In this document: in pieces, positions 1-11,542 of the stretch
Position numbering within the stretch: position 1 is the stretch's first letter
Layout of the letters: each line of letters starts with the position of its first letter
DNA from: Phialocephala subalpina
Lineage: Eukaryota > Ascomycota > Leotiomycetes > Helotiales > Mollisiaceae
Length of the DNA stretch: 64,000 nt
Assembly (NCBI GenBank): GCA_900073065.1
Contig: FJOG01000015.1
Span: 1,104,018-1,168,017 of the forward strand
Direction: 5' to 3'
Notes under the pieces: model-generated
Database searches by the model: none
What the model was told of the DNA's origin: nothing
Seen by the model: the letters and a program-made list of their open reading frames with translations, nothing else
Program-made: the position numbers and the translations under genes

Positions 1-241
1 ATTTGTATTCGTGGCGGGACTGAAATGTTGTCCTGAAGAGCGTTTGTTTTAGATATCCATACCTGCCAACATGTCGTCAGTCCGAACATTAGAAAATGTA
101 ATAAAGCTCACACGCTGAAGCAATGACAGGGGACAACGCAGCCACCGATGCCATTCGAGGTTGCGTTGAACTCTCAAGAACATCCAAATTGACATCGTGT
201 TCGATCTATAAATCTGAGAGAACTTCATCAACAATCATCAA

Positions 242-1881
242 TCAAGCTATCGGATTCATCGACACCCCCTCAAGCAATTCGCATAGCTCCATCATATCCC
301 CGCACCCATCCAGTCCTAAAACACATCTCTCAATCTCATCCCTCCTCTTATCATCAATGACTCCCTTCATCAATCCCCTAAACTTCTCCACAATCTCGTC
401 ATTACTCAACTCCGGATCGTTACCCCTCGCATTCTCAACATGGCCTTTGATCGTTTTCCCATCCTTGAACTTGACTTCTGCACTCTGCTTAAAGCTCTTC
501 CATTCTGTATTCGGCTTGCACTTCATCTTGGATACCAAGTCCCAGACCAAGTCACGATTGAGCATATCATGTCGGAATTGTTGAGGCATGACTTGGTTAT
601 CGACCATTTGAGTGGCAGTGACGTACATGCAGCTCATCTGCGCGCCGGTGGTCGTGAGTGGGCGTTGGACCTCAAATCCGCCGTGAGAGTAAGCTGCGTC
701 AGCCATTTCGAATGTGATGCTTTCTATGTTGTCGAAATCTTTCATTTTCTCTCCGTCTTGCTCTTGAAGTTTCCTGATACAGTCGACAGTCGGGTGCGTA
801 GCAGCCATCGCCGCATACGGCTTCAGTTTGACGTTCTCCGCCTTCCAAACACTCCCAAGCCCCTCAGTGAGATTCTCAATCTGAAACTGAGGATCTTTCC
901 CATTCCCCTTCGAAAACATATCCAGAAATCCTCCGAACTCACGTTCGTAGACTTTTTTGATGCCGACATACCCGCCTCTCGCAAGAAGCGCGGCCATGAG
1001 TCCGTTTCGAGCAGGAAACCCATGCTGCATCCTTTTAACCTCGCTCTCAAACTGCGCTGACATCAATCCACAAGCTTGCGTACACGCAATCCCCAACGCA
1101 TCCTCCACCTGTGCTGCGTCGAGTTCGAATAGTTTGCTGACAGCAGCAGCGGAAGCCGACGGGCCGAATACGGCGCCGGAATGCCAGCCTTGGGTGAGGA
1201 TGTAGGTTCCATACAGAGCATTACCGACGCGAGGTCCGGTCTCGAGACCAACGAGGTAGGACAGTAAGAATTGAGGACCTGAGATAGGAGCGTTGAGGAG
1301 TGGGAGAGAGGCGAATAGGGAAGGTAGGAGAATCGAATTGCTGTGTAGTGGGCCCTCGGAGTGCCAGTCGTCGACTGCGGGAAATCTCGGAGTTAGTATT
1401 ACTTCTTTCAGACAAGTTTCATGAGGAATAGGGCTGCATGAAGAGGAGGAAGTATGTTTCGGGAGATGAACTATGTCTCACGCATCTTGAAACAATCCAA
1501 ATAGAGAAGAATTAACTCGGAGAATACCCACGCTCGAAGCCTTGGATGAAGGTACTGTTGAGAAGGGCGGCGGTGAGAGGACTGAGTTTCTGCAATTTGT
1601 CAGAGTCTGGAGCTTTGGGAGGGGAGGAAACTGACCTTGTCCCAGCCGAACAGGGCACATTTACCAGGAGGGTCGATATCGAGAAATACATTGACGGCTT
1701 TCTCGGACCATGGAAGGTGAGCACCGACAAGTGCGCAGCCTATACCGTCGAGTATAAGGTATTTAGCGCGTGTCCTGACAGACTCTGGGATATCTGACAG
1801 CTTGACTGCATCAATCCAAGTGCAAAGCTTTCCCGTGGGACCTGCAGGATCCATGGGATGGTTCGAAGCTTGTTGCGCCAT
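242..1881 (-). CDS. MmgE/PrpD family dehydratase/decarboxylase, 3 exons
   Basis: The 478-residue product belongs to the MmgE/PrpD family, which includes 2-methylcitrate dehydratase and cis-aconitate decarboxylase. Exons are 1881-1636, 1589-1532 and 1374-242. Both introns have GT..AG ends and the phases close exactly. The N-terminal segment (residues about 17-80) matches the family start. Exon 2 encodes STFIQGFE, completed across the second intron to E-L-D-D-W-H, the conserved family region that starts the active-site stretch, and HSNSILLP follows. The start is the first ATG, since the upstream DNA shows no matching sequence. The family acts on tricarboxylic acids in mitochondria or cytosol. 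I cannot tell 2-methylcitrate dehydratase from aconitate decarboxylase or an orphan paralogue by reading. No lesion is seen. Confidence 0.9.
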
Positions 1882-2777
1882 TGGAAAAAAGTTGAATATC
1901 TTTAGCCGATTTCAATGTATCAAAATCAGAGCGAGTACGGATGTTCTTTTGGGTTGAACGTTCGCCGTTTCCCCCACTTGCAAAGGTTGGAGTGAGGAAT
2001 GTTTCCAATAACTTGAGAGTATGTCGCTTGCTGACTTGACGTTAGCTCAAGATGCCACGAATCTTTATATAATACTTGCTGGAGGTGTTTAGACACTGAA
2101 GCTCGGCTTGAGCGGCGCTCGTCGCAAGGCATACCGAATACGGACCGAAAGATTGACTAAGTCACATGATCGAGAGAGCAACTGCACTGGCTGCAGCTCG
2201 GAAGCATCCATGAGGCGGACAGACTCATATGTTCCTTAAGTCTATTATTGACAGGTACGCGGCTTTGCTCTTTCAAATTGCCATGTTCTGGCTTTGGACT
2301 CAGTCCAAGGAGCCAGGGCTGTTCGTTGGTACTGTATCGTCCATCGGCAAGCACCAACTTGAGAGCGCCGAAGCGGCTGATTGCTACTTGAACCCGATTG
2401 AACTAAAATGATAGAGCGAGAGAGGACCGTATCGTTGATAGATTCAAAGCTCGCAACAGTGAAGCAGAACACACTGACGGAGATAAGGCCGAAAGCGGCC
2501 CGACAGTCAACAGCTAAATCATGTAAGCTTGTATGAGCACATAATGATATCATGGAGAACATAGGCCAAAGTAAAGCGAGAAGTATTGAAAACTCAAAGT
2601 TCATAACATGCCACTAGGCAAGAAGGACAAATCGAAAGAGGAAGAGAAGGGTCGACAAGGAGATGAGATGAGTTGTGGCTTCACCGCCTTCACCGTCCAA
2701 TGATTCTGCCACACCCGAAACCACGAACTTCTCCAACATCATGTCCCAACCGTCAGGTCTTCGCGAAACACGGTTCA
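1882..2777. other. gene-free spacer between divergent genes
   Basis: This is the shared upstream region of the leftward PrpD-type gene and the rightward Cyc2-like gene. I see no RNA gene, repeat or domain-bearing reading frame in it. The rightward frame stays open from about 2673 with TTG and ATG codons, so a slightly longer protein is possible. Confidence 0.5.
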
Positions 2778-3962
2778 ATGAGACCTTCAACACGGGCATT
2801 ACGCTTTGCACCAAGGCAATGCCTCTTCGCCATCCCAACTAGGTCAATTCGAACACCATGGCGCCTTCCAACAACCCCACGCAAGCTTGCCGCGCTCAAT
2901 TTCCGACCTTTCTCATCGACCGCCCTTAGCGCATCTTTCCAGAATCGACGCGCTGAAGAAATCGAAAGGCTTGCAAATGAGACAGAAGAGGAGATCTTAC
3001 GAAAAAGGGCCAGAAGGAGCAAACGGTTATATTACGGGTGGCTGGCAGTATTCTTCCCGGCTACCATCTGGTGTTTCTGGTACAACACAAAAGAAGATGA
3101 GAGCATGTGGAGAGAGAAGGTCTACACACCATTTACGATCATGAAGCGTGAAAATGTATCATCAACGGCATTTATATTGACTATCCGTCCGCGGCTAGGC
3201 CAGCACCAACTGGGAGTCAACACGGACCCATATGCCGAGTATTGGGATCAAGGCACCTGGGCTGTTAAGATTGCACAACCGGAATTGCAGATTGCAAGAT
3301 ACTATACCCCTCTTCCGCCTCTCGATTCCGATAAACCCCACGAACTACGATTCTTGATACGGAAGATAGAAGATGGAGAAGTCTCGGTGTACCTGGACCG
3401 TATACCAGTGGGAGGGACGGTGTTCCTAAATGGCCCACGCGGAATGATTGGGCTACAAGACGTGGAGGATGGAGATGATATCCTTTTCCTGGCTGGCGGA
3501 ACCGGTATTGCACCTGCGATAGGGTTGGCATATAGCCTGCTTGAGAGGAGGAAATACGAAGCTGGAGGGCCAAAACTGCGGATCCTTTGGGCGAACAGAA
3601 GGAGAGAAGATTGTTTAGGTGGTGATAGCTCCAATATATTGGCCCCAATGGAAGCAACGCGAATGAATCGAATTGTCAAGGAGTTGGAGGATCTGCAGCG
3701 AAAACATTCCGACCGATTCTTCGTGGACTATTTTGTTGACGAAGAGGGTACAGCGATTGATGAAGGCAAAGTCCTCCAGGTCACGAAGAGCATGTCTGGC
3801 CCCAGTGGCAAAATGTTAATGGTTTCTGGCCCAGAGGGCTTTGTAGACTACTTTGCTGGACCAAAGAAATGGGAAGATGGGCAAGAGAAACAAGGCACAG
3901 TAGGCGGACTACTGGGTCGATTACGACTAAACCTCGATGGTTGGGAAGTAGTGAAGCTCTGA
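2778..3962 (+). CDS. mitochondrial FAD/NAD(P) oxidoreductase, Cyc2-like
   Basis: A single-exon gene for 394 residues. The chosen ATG gives an arginine-rich, acid-poor N terminus (about 45 residues), typical of a mitochondrial presequence. An upstream in-frame ATG at 2700 would add 26 residues that look less like a targeting signal. A single hydrophobic segment lies at about 85-101. The body is a ferredoxin-reductase fold: RYYTP near residue 174 is the FAD-binding motif and GGTGIAP near 240 is the NAD(P)-binding glycine motif. In yeast the related Cyc2 is an inner-membrane flavoprotein that supports haem attachment to cytochrome c. That role is inferred from the fold plus presequence and membrane anchor. 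A general cytochrome b5 reductase-like enzyme is the alternative. Confidence 0.85.
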   Translation: MRPSTRALRFAPRQCLFAIPTRSIRTPWRLPTTPRKLAALNFRPFSSTALSASFQNRRAEEIERLANETEEEILRKRARRSKRLYYGWLAVFFPATIWCFWYNTKEDESMWREKVYTPFTIMKRENVSSTAFILTIRPRLGQHQLGVNTDPYAEYWDQGTWAVKIAQPELQIARYYTPLPPLDSDKPHELRFLIRKIEDGEVSVYLDRIPVGGTVFLNGPRGMIGLQDVEDGDDILFLAGGTGIAPAIGLAYSLLERRKYEAGGPKLRILWANRRREDCLGGDSSNILAPMEATRMNRIVKELEDLQRKHSDRFFVDYFVDEEGTAIDEGKVLQVTKSMSGPSGKMLMVSGPEGFVDYFAGPKKWEDGQEKQGTVGGLLGRLRLNLDGWEVVKL

Positions 3963-4192
3963 GCATCATAGCCGACATCATACTCTCTAACTATTATCCG
4001 ACAAAAATATGGTACTCAAAAGATCATACCGTCTGCGAACCGAGTTCTCTTTGAAGCGGCATACAATTGTAATTATAGTCTGTTGGACAATATCATAAAG
4101 ATCTTCCACATCCATTCCCTCCCAGCCTCCACCCATTGCGAGATTCAATCCTGGTCGTCTCTTCCCCTACCACCAACTCCATCACAACGCCC

Positions 4193-4933
4193 CTACCACG
4201 GTAGAGGACCATGACGATTACTATACGTCCCCGTCTCCCCATCCTTCCCAGCAGTCGCCAACCTCACCACATTGATCGCCCCATTCTCAACCGGCTCCCC
4301 ACGCTCCGTATACCCATTCAAATTCGTCTGCACCAACCCAGGACAACACAAATTAATCTTCCACCCCTTCTCCTTATACCTCGCAGCAAACACCCTCACT
4401 ACCATATTCAACGCACTCTTCGTACTCCTATAAATCGGATACGCAGTATCGAAAATCATCGCTCCGAACGAACCCAAGCTACTGCTAAGAAACACCACTC
4501 GAGGATGGCTGGATTTTTCGAGCAAGGGAACGAAGGTTTCGAATACTTGGGTTGTGCCGAAGACGTTTACGTCGTAGTTTTCTTTCATCACTTGGCTGAT
4601 GGATGGGCCGGTTTTGGATGAGGGGTCGTATTTGTAATCGATAGCTATACCGGCATTGTTGATTAGGACATCGAGACGACCGAACTTCTTCTCGACGATG
4701 GCTGCTGCGGAGGCGATGGATTCGTCGGATGTGACGTCTATGGTGATGGCTTCGATGTTGGAGAATCCCTCTGCCTTGAGCTTTGCAACTGCTTCATCTC
4801 CATTCTTCGAGCTTCGAGATCCGAGAAGAACGTAGTATGAGGGCTGTTCTTTGGCCAGCTTCTTGACGGTTTGGAAGCCAATCCCTTGGTTCGCTCCAGT
4901 CACGAGGACGATGGTCTTGTCTGTGGCTGACAT
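4193..4933 (-). CDS. short-chain dehydrogenase/reductase
   Basis: The 246-residue product is a classical SDR with one Rossmann domain. TGANQGIG (residues 12-19) binds NAD(P), NNAG is at 92-95, a serine run at 150-152 supplies the catalytic Ser, and Y168-x3-K172 is the catalytic pair. The length is normal for a classical SDR and no intron is needed. The substrate cannot be read from sequence; the fungal relatives are often annotated as carbonyl reductases. It faces the Cyc2-like gene tail to tail with a 230-bp gap. No lesion is seen. Confidence 0.88.
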   Translation of the reverse strand: MSATDKTIVLVTGANQGIGFQTVKKLAKEQPSYYVLLGSRSSKNGDEAVAKLKAEGFSNIEAITIDVTSDESIASAAAIVEKKFGRLDVLINNAGIAIDYKYDPSSKTGPSISQVMKENYDVNVFGTTQVFETFVPLLEKSSHPRVVFLSSSLGSFGAMIFDTAYPIYRSTKSALNMVVRVFAARYKEKGWKINLCCPGLVQTNLNGYTERGEPVENGAINVVRLATAGKDGETGTYSNRHGPLPW

Positions 4934-5209
4934 TTCGAGTTCAGTCGCTTAGAGTACAGATGTGTGGTGGGCGCGAGTTGAGTTGGAATGAATGTATTAT
5001 TGGCCCTCATTGACGAGCTACCTTTCGTCTCTTCTTATGTCAATGCTTTCCAGCCTATATCGTTTTCTCCATGGTCTTTCTGTCATTATATCCAGACTTT
5101 TGCTAGGTTGTTCGGACTCCGGACCCGGCTCGGATATAAAGAACTCCAAACGCCGAACGCCGTAACTGCATGCGGTTTCACTCGATGGTGTCAAATCGCA
5201 AACATCAGA

Positions 5210-5936
5210 NNNNNNNNNNNNNNNNNNNNNNNNNNNNNNNNNNNNNNNNNNNNNNNNNNNNNNNNNNNNNNNNNNNNNNNNNNNNNNNNNNNNNNNNNNN
5301 NNNNNNNNNNNNNNNNNNNNNNNNNNNNNNNNNNNNNNNNNNNNNNNNNNNNNNNNNNNNNNNNNNNNNNNNNNNNNNNNNNNNNNNNNNNNNNNNNNNN
5401 NNNNNNNNNNNNNNNNNNNNNNNNNNNNNNNNNNNNNNNNNNNNNNNNNNNNNNNNNNNNNNNNNNNNNNNNNNNNNNNNNNNNNNNNNNNNNNNNNNNN
5501 NNNNNNNNNNNNNNNNNNNNNNNNNNNNNNNNNNNNNNNNNNNNNNNNNNNNNNNNNNNNNNNNNNNNNNNNNNNNNNNNNNNNNNNNNNNNNNNNNNNN
5601 NNNNNNNNNNNNNNNNNNNNNNNNNNNNNNNNNNNNNNNNNNNNNNNNNNNNNNNNNNNNNNNNNNNNNNNNNNNNNNNNNNNNNNNNNNNNNNNNNNNN
5701 NNNNNNNNNNNNNNNNNNNNNNNNNNNNNNNNNNNNNNNNNNNNNNNNNNNNNNNNNNNNNNNNNNNNNNNNNNNNNNNNNNNNNNNNNNNNNNNNNNNN
5801 NNNNNNNNNNNNNNNNNNNNNNNNNNNNNNNNNNNNNNNNNNNNNNNNNNNNNNNNNNNNNNNNNNNNNNNNNNNNNNNNNNNNNNNNNNNNNNNNNNNN
5901 NNNNNNNNNNNNNNNNNNNNNNNNNNNNNNNNNNNN
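5210..5936. other. assembly gap (run of N)
   Basis: 727 unresolved bases. Nothing can be said about the content. Flanking bases are ordinary mixed-composition DNA, so this need not be an A+T block. Confidence 0.99.
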
Positions 5937-6865
5937 ACTTACATGATGTGTGGCTGATTTTGATTGCTGCATTTGGGACATGTCTCCAACTTCTATGATC
6001 TCACGATTTATGAGTCAGATGCGGGGTTACGGCGTCTCGCAATGTGGGGTACATCGTGAAGTCACATCCATATCATTTGAAATCATGTTTGGAGACTTCA
6101 ACTTCTTTCTTTATTCTCGCTTTATCATCCTCCGTATCTATTTACTCAGCATCTGTACCAACGCTCCCATTCTGGCCTTTCGTCGAAGACGTCACTTGCT
6201 CAGCAATGTGTTCCTTCCGGCCTGCAACTTGGGTGAATGAAGCAAGTGCGTTCCATGGTTGCTGGCCATCTGTCTCAGTCTTCCATTTTTGCATTGGTGT
6301 GAGTTTTCGCGAGTTGGTTGTTGAGCTGGGAGGTTGTGAAGAGTGTTTGGATCTGTCGATTCGGATTTCATCACGATGAGTTGACGTGGGAGTTTGCTGA
6401 GGCATTTTGATTCTTGACGCTTCTTTCTTTCTTGAAATTGAATACAAAACTATTCGCAGAGTGATCTCGGGGTACTATAGCTCTGAATCTGGATCTTCTC
6501 TTGGTACATTAGCTTCTTGTTCCCCAGCACATTTGCAATACTCACTAGTCTTGAATGTTGTCACTACTTCGTCTTCGAAGGTGTTACTTGAATTGAATGT
6601 TCTGTCCCTCAATTAGTTTCCAGTATTTCGATTACTTTGTGTTGCTCACGTTGTGATGTTTAGCAGACCTGATTCAACTTTCTTTGGATCCTTGATTTGA
6701 GTGCCATGGCTAATGAGGACTTCTCTTGTCTTTATCATCTTGGAAAAGTATTTCGCAAATACTGGGAGACATCCTACAAGCGGAAGCGATAGGTGATCGT
6801 TGTTGGCCCCTTGGTATTACTTCGATGAGATCTCATTCTTCCCGTCTCCTTTTTGTATCCTTGAG
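5937..6865. other. no recognisable gene
   Basis: Only short frames occur. A leftward frame starting near 6405 is open for about 87 codons to 6142 and is rich in Ser, Thr and Gln, but shows no domain, partner exon or convincing splice sites. I leave it uncalled. Confidence 0.4.
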
Positions 6866-7062
6866 AAGGGCCTCCAGTGAGATCTTGACTTCGAGTTTTG
6901 AAGCGTTTGATCACGAGATTCTTGTCGAGGGCCACCAATAGCGCTTGCGACCAACTCGACTTCTTTGGGGCTTTGGGGCCGCCAATGAGAAGGCTCAGCC
7001 GCATTGGGGAAGGGGCCACCAATGACACGATACTCAGCCTCTTTGCTCGAGGGGCCGCCAAT
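6866..7062 (-). repeat. irregular array of a 12-bp GGGGCCRCCAAT motif
   Basis: On the + strand GGGGCCGCCAAT or GGGGCCACCAAT occurs at 7051, 7012 and 6975, AGGGCCACCAAT at 6928, and a diverged copy at 6866. Spacings are 39, 37, 47 and 62 bp. Read leftwards each copy encodes I-G-G-P, but the copies are not all in one frame, so a simple peptide repeat is unlikely. Each copy contains a CCAAT box core. Confidence 0.6.
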
Positions 7063-7481
7063 CAAATTCGTGCAGATGGATGACAAAGCTTGCATGCTTT
7101 TGTTGACCTGAGGATTTCAAAATCCCGCAATTCTGTTTCTCTTCTCATCCATATCCACATCCTCATCCGTGGCCTGGGTGTCACGGTGCCGGACGGCACT
7201 TCCACTTCAGAAGTTGCCTTTCGCATTCAGCACAATACTGACTGCGACGCTCTGGGCTCTAATCAATTTGAGTCTGGGGGTTGGGGTGGAGACTGGTGTT
7301 GGATCAGGCTGAGCGCACGGCGGTTAAACAAATTGAACCGTACGGAGAAAACAATCCACAGAATTTCACGTTGCTACCAAGTAGGTAATTAGAGCTAGCT
7401 CCTTGGTCTAGGTACGCAGAAAGGTGGTGAAGGATACTGACGATTACCAGGTAGCCCGTTATCTAGTCTTCCTGACGTTAT

Positions 7482-7508
7482 CGCGCGAAGACCAGAAGTC
7501 TTCGCGCG
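7482..7508. repeat. perfect 11-bp inverted repeat, 5-nt loop
   Basis: The arms at 7482-7492 and 7498-7508 (CGCGCGAAGAC and its complement) are perfectly complementary around a CAGAA loop. The structure lies 66 bp upstream of the first ATG of the broken zinc-finger gene. It could be a protein-binding dyad or a 5' leader hairpin. Confidence 0.6.
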
Positions 7509-7573
7509 CACGTCATCCAAGGACAGCACGATGATCATTGCATAACTCATATTCGGTCCAGCCCTCCGAACGA

Positions 7574-8471
7574 ATGCTCAACCCATCGAGAGACCCAATG
7601 CCCGCCGAGCAGCAATTCCCCACATTCGTCGGGGTGGTATGAAGCGCCGACAAACAATGGATACCCATATACGACCAACACTTGGGAGGTTGAGAGTACC
7701 GAGGTCTACGACTTCTATGGTAATTCGGCATTGGCAGATAGTCTAAGTCAAGACGACGTACTTGATTTGCTACCTTTTGCTGGACCCATAGGCGGACAGA
7801 CCTTGGACTCAACTCTCGGAGGTGGAACTTCAGAGACTTTCCCATCTCTTCTCGTCGACGCACATACTTCTCTTGACAATGGTTTCAGTCTTGACGATCA
7901 CGAATTCTTTTCTTTTGACGATTATACATACCCCGACTTCGAACTAGCACTGCAAGCTTATGGAGAAATCGCTGTGACAAGTCATAGTCTTCAGCCCTCC
8001 ATCACCCACCAACCATCTTTACCTTCAGATTTGCAATCTTCCGGGTCTTCGTCCACTTCTTCGTTCCCTCAAATCCAGGATTCCTCCGGCTCTGCTGTCC
8101 CAACCAGCAGCCTCGTATCATCGAAGAGTCCATCTCCCGCTTCGAGGTCATCACCGGCATCAGCCACCAAGCTCATCATATCACCTTCTTCGTTCTTCAG
8201 ATGTCCCGTGTGCTAAAAGACCTTTCCATTTGAGTCTCGTCTCAACACCCATATGGATATCTATAATAAGACATTTAATTGTACTGTTGAAGGATGCAAT
8301 CGCACATTTGGGGAAGATCGAGCTCGTACAAAACACTTGGATTCGTTTCACAAGAGGAAGATGTACAAGCCGTGCCCAACGTGCGCTCACGAGTTCTACC
8401 GGAAGGACAAATACGACCTCCATACGAAGAAATGCCCTACCATGAGCAAGAAGCGGAAGTTCGTCGCATAA
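7574..8471 (+). pseudogene. C2H2 zinc-finger transcription factor, broken
   Basis: The frame encodes an acidic, Ser/Pro-rich N-terminal region, then C-P-V-C, then a second finger (C-x4-C-x12-H-x4-H near 8280-8345), then a third cysteine/histidine module (CPTC..H near 8375-8430) and a basic C terminus. Three changes break it. A GGGG run at 7631-7634 shifts the ATG frame into the frame of the rest. An in-frame TAA at 8214-8216 directly follows the first C-x2-C. The finger position expected to be the second His of finger 1 reads Tyr. The TAA and Tyr changes are both explained by C-to-T. Downstream coding character continues in frame through the TAA to a stop at 8469. A sequencing error cannot explain all three. 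An intron starting GTATGA near 7637 is an alternative for the first lesion only. Confidence 0.65.
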
Positions 8472-9351
8472 CTCTGACTGAGAATCTCAAATTGCGAGTT
8501 TTATATCGTCATCTGAGCTAATTCGTGTTTTCATTGCTGTTTTGTTGCTATCTTTCTGCACATGTTTCTCGAAAGGAAAGAGTGTTTTTGTAAGATCCTG
8601 ATCTGTTTTGGGCCACCTCCGAACCCGCATTAACCTCTGATACCCCCCTAAAGCATAGTCGCATAGCTGTCACCAGCAATTGTTATTGTAGTTTTCTAGT
8701 GTTCTTTATTTTTGAAAATCTAGCGTCGCGGGGAATGAGGTGGCCTAAAAGGGAGTGGTGGACCGAATTTGGTTGCATGATCTGTTCCTCTTTCTTTTGT
8801 CTCCCTTTTAGCGTCAAAATGTCAAATGTTGCGTGCGCATTGTTGCTTTCTGTCAGTGTTTGTTGAAGGATTACCTGGGTAAAAGCTATTTGTTTTTGGT
8901 TTAAAGGCCTTGCTTTTTATTTCTCTACTAAGAGTTCTTGTCCTTTGGAAGGTGCTTGGGTTGCTCTTGCGTATCTGTTTTCCTCTGTGTCTTTAGAGCG
9001 CTACACTTTGCTTTCCGTCAAAAATCACATAATACCCGTCTTTGATTTGAAAAGATAAAATAAATAAAAACTTGAAACTTGAACCTCAGACCCCTTATAT
9101 ATTGAGAACAAAGATTGAGGTTGATCTCCTTTTGATCTCTGAAGAGCATTATAGCACTACAAAATAGTGAATCACAGGTCTTGATTCAACATGTTCTCTC
9201 AAGCCTTAATCCCCTGAGGACGTATTCGTACCGGTACTGATTATCTTTTGGCCCAAAGTTCTCCACCAAACGCCAAATAAAGATATATGTATACAATCCT
9301 ACCCATCAAATCGAGACATTTAAAGAACTCAGATCATCACCAACGAATTTC
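8472..9351. other. convergent 3' flank, T-rich, no gene
   Basis: This lies between the rightward zinc-finger relic and the leftward RGS gene. It is T-rich and A-rich with no domain-bearing frame, RNA gene or repeat that I can see. It probably holds both 3' ends. Confidence 0.5.
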
Positions 9352-11349
9352 TTACCAACTCAACGTCTCAGCCGAGACTCTCGGATCACCTTCCCTCATC
9401 GCCGTCACGAACTTCCTCCATGTATTAGTAACAACGAGGTATTTCACACTCTTCTCTGCCGCATCAAAGATACGCTCATTAAAACCTTCCGGCAGCGTGA
9501 ACTTCTCACCCCCACCATCGTGTCTTAGATCATGATCTTGGATGCTCTCGTCATAGCTCTCCTGGCTATGCATCTCAGCGTCGTTGTGGTTTCCTCGCTT
9601 CGTAGTTGGAGTCGATGGCATCGATGATGAACCATGGCCGAAATCTTTCGTAATCGGAGGCATGCTTTTCATCGGGAACTCTGCAGGACTACTCGCAAAC
9701 GGTGTGACAGGCGAATAGGGATCCTCGTCCATTTTCTCATCCTCACCCACCGTCTCTTTCTTCAAGACTTCAACTACCTCTGCAAACATCTCATCCAAAG
9801 TCTTCCTCAACCTCCATTCGATGTTGACTGGGAATCGTGCATATCGCTCACTGACACCGTACGCATATATTTCCACGGCCTCTCTCCAAAGCATTTTCCT
9901 CACTTCTGGTTTCGGTTCTGGTAGTGGAGATGCGCGGAGACGAGACCATTTTGCTTTCCAGTCTATGACTGCGACGAGGAATAGTATGTTCTCTGCAGTG
10001 AAATCTTTCGTCGCTGCGAATTGTAGCAGCGGAGTGGGGTTGAGGAGGAGAACTTTTTCGAGAGCAGCAGTGGTGTACATTTCGTTTGATCTGTACTGAG
10101 ACATTGACATCCTTGCTTGCTGATCTCGCCCTTGTCCTTTGATATTGGAATCCGCATTCGAATTCGACTTCTTGTGACTTCCGTACATCAATTGATAATT
10201 TGTGATCGAGGATCGAGATCCGGAACCGAGTGCTGTGTCGTCCCATGACTTGTTGTCTTCCCATCTTCGAAGGATAGAGGCGGTGGTTTTGTTGAGACGG
10301 TGTTGGTGGTAAGCTTCGTAGATTGGGAAGAAGATTGTGCAGGTTTGCATGACGAAGATGCCTGGAGCGAGCCTTTGGGGTAAGTTGGTCAGCATGACGG
10401 ATGATGGCTTGAAGGAGCATGTGAGACAAACCACATGGGAGGGACGAAGTATCGATTTACCCATTTCCAGGCTGTGCCGGGTGTGAAGACTGCTGCCAGC
10501 CAGAGTGGTGCGCCAGGGAAACTACGAATAGCATGAGCAAGATATCAAAAAGCCGACGGAGGAATTTCCTACCCCGAGACAACACAGAGGATGGTTTGAG
10601 TACGCCAGTAATGCATATCATGGACATTTCTGATCTTGTAAAGGAGGTAAGGTCCATACATACAGCACCAAAACAGCTGCCACAATGCTGAAGGCACCCT
10701 GATATATTGTCAGCACAATGCTGGAGAGGGTCTGATGTGCAGCATACCATTCAGGACCCTTCCGGCAGAGTGCCTGTCCTTGAGGCTTGGCAATATTTCC
10801 CCAGTGGCCTTGCAGTTTTCTATTCGTCCCATAGATTGCTGCCGTGATGACAACTTGGAGGAACATGCCAAGACCAATGCCGACGTATGTCTTCTGCAGA
10901 ACTGTGAGAGCTTTCCATCTAGACAACAGTCCACGAGGGCTGTATCCATGCAATCGTCGCTCCCAAATCGAGAATCTATCGCCGTCTAACAATTTTCTCT
11001 GCTGAGTACTAATGCTGAGTAGCTGTACCATGTTGGCCTGGAATAAGGCAATCCCGAATGGCAAGTAGATGCTCATGATCCAGAACTCGGCGGAGCACAG
11101 GAAGTGTCCATTTGTCGTATATGCCAGCAGGATTTTAACGAGATACACTTGCAAGAAGCAGACAGATGCTATTGCTAGCGGAATATTTCGCATTCTCAGG
11201 AACGGAAGTCGTCGATTCTTGATGAGCCATACCGAGCTCAGCGCAAGAATAACTGTCCATATGATGGCAATTGAGGCGTACAGCTTTCCCAAGGAATCCC
11301 AGTTCACAATGGGGCCCCAATTACGCCCGATAGGGCTGATGTAGACCAT
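9352..11349 (-). CDS. seven-transmembrane protein with C-terminal RGS domain
   Basis: The 612-residue product is spliced from 11349-10748, 10698-10573, 10521-10432 and 10372-9352. All phases agree and the introns are 49, 51 and 59 nt. The first intron (GTATGC..CTGAC..CAG) restores an EWVPSALWQLFW stretch, which is typical of this membrane family. The first part carries seven hydrophobic helices. Short loops and a final helix (LAPGIFVMQTCTIFFPIYEA) lead into an RGS domain: a helix around NPTPLLQFAATKDFTAENILF, a long low-complexity insert, and a terminal helix AEKSVKYLVVTNTWRKFV. RGS domains speed GTP hydrolysis by G-alpha subunits, so this is a membrane-tethered regulator of fungal G-protein signalling, of the GprK/7TM-RGS kind. 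The ligand is unknown. The insert inside the RGS domain is a usual fungal trait. Confidence 0.88.
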
Positions 11350-11542
11350 CGTGAAAAGACTGCTCTGCGGACCGAGTTCCTGGAGTCAAAGTTCCTCAAT
11401 TGCTCCAACATAAGGCTGGAGGCAGTTGGTGGTTTATACCGATAGTCAGGGTGCCCTACGTAGCCAACGCGGGCGGTTCATCCTGCTGTTTTTCATTCCC
11501 GTCTGGAGATCGCCTCGGCGTACACATGCCAACTTGCCAATA

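Noticed and set aside
123..1060. Rightward frames of 153 and 206 codons over the PrpD-type gene
   Set aside because: They are antisense shadows of a well-supported exon and have no motif.
4988..5998. 336-codon frame across the N gap
   Set aside because: Most of it is undefined sequence; no evidence for coding.
7130..7200. A bZIP-like basic stretch (DMDEKRNRIAG) on the minus strand
   Set aside because: Too short, stops follow at once and no leucine zipper is in frame.
10693..10760. Apparent frameshift in the RGS gene near 10690
   Set aside because: Explained by a proper 49-nt intron (10747-10699) with a branch-point-like CTGAC.
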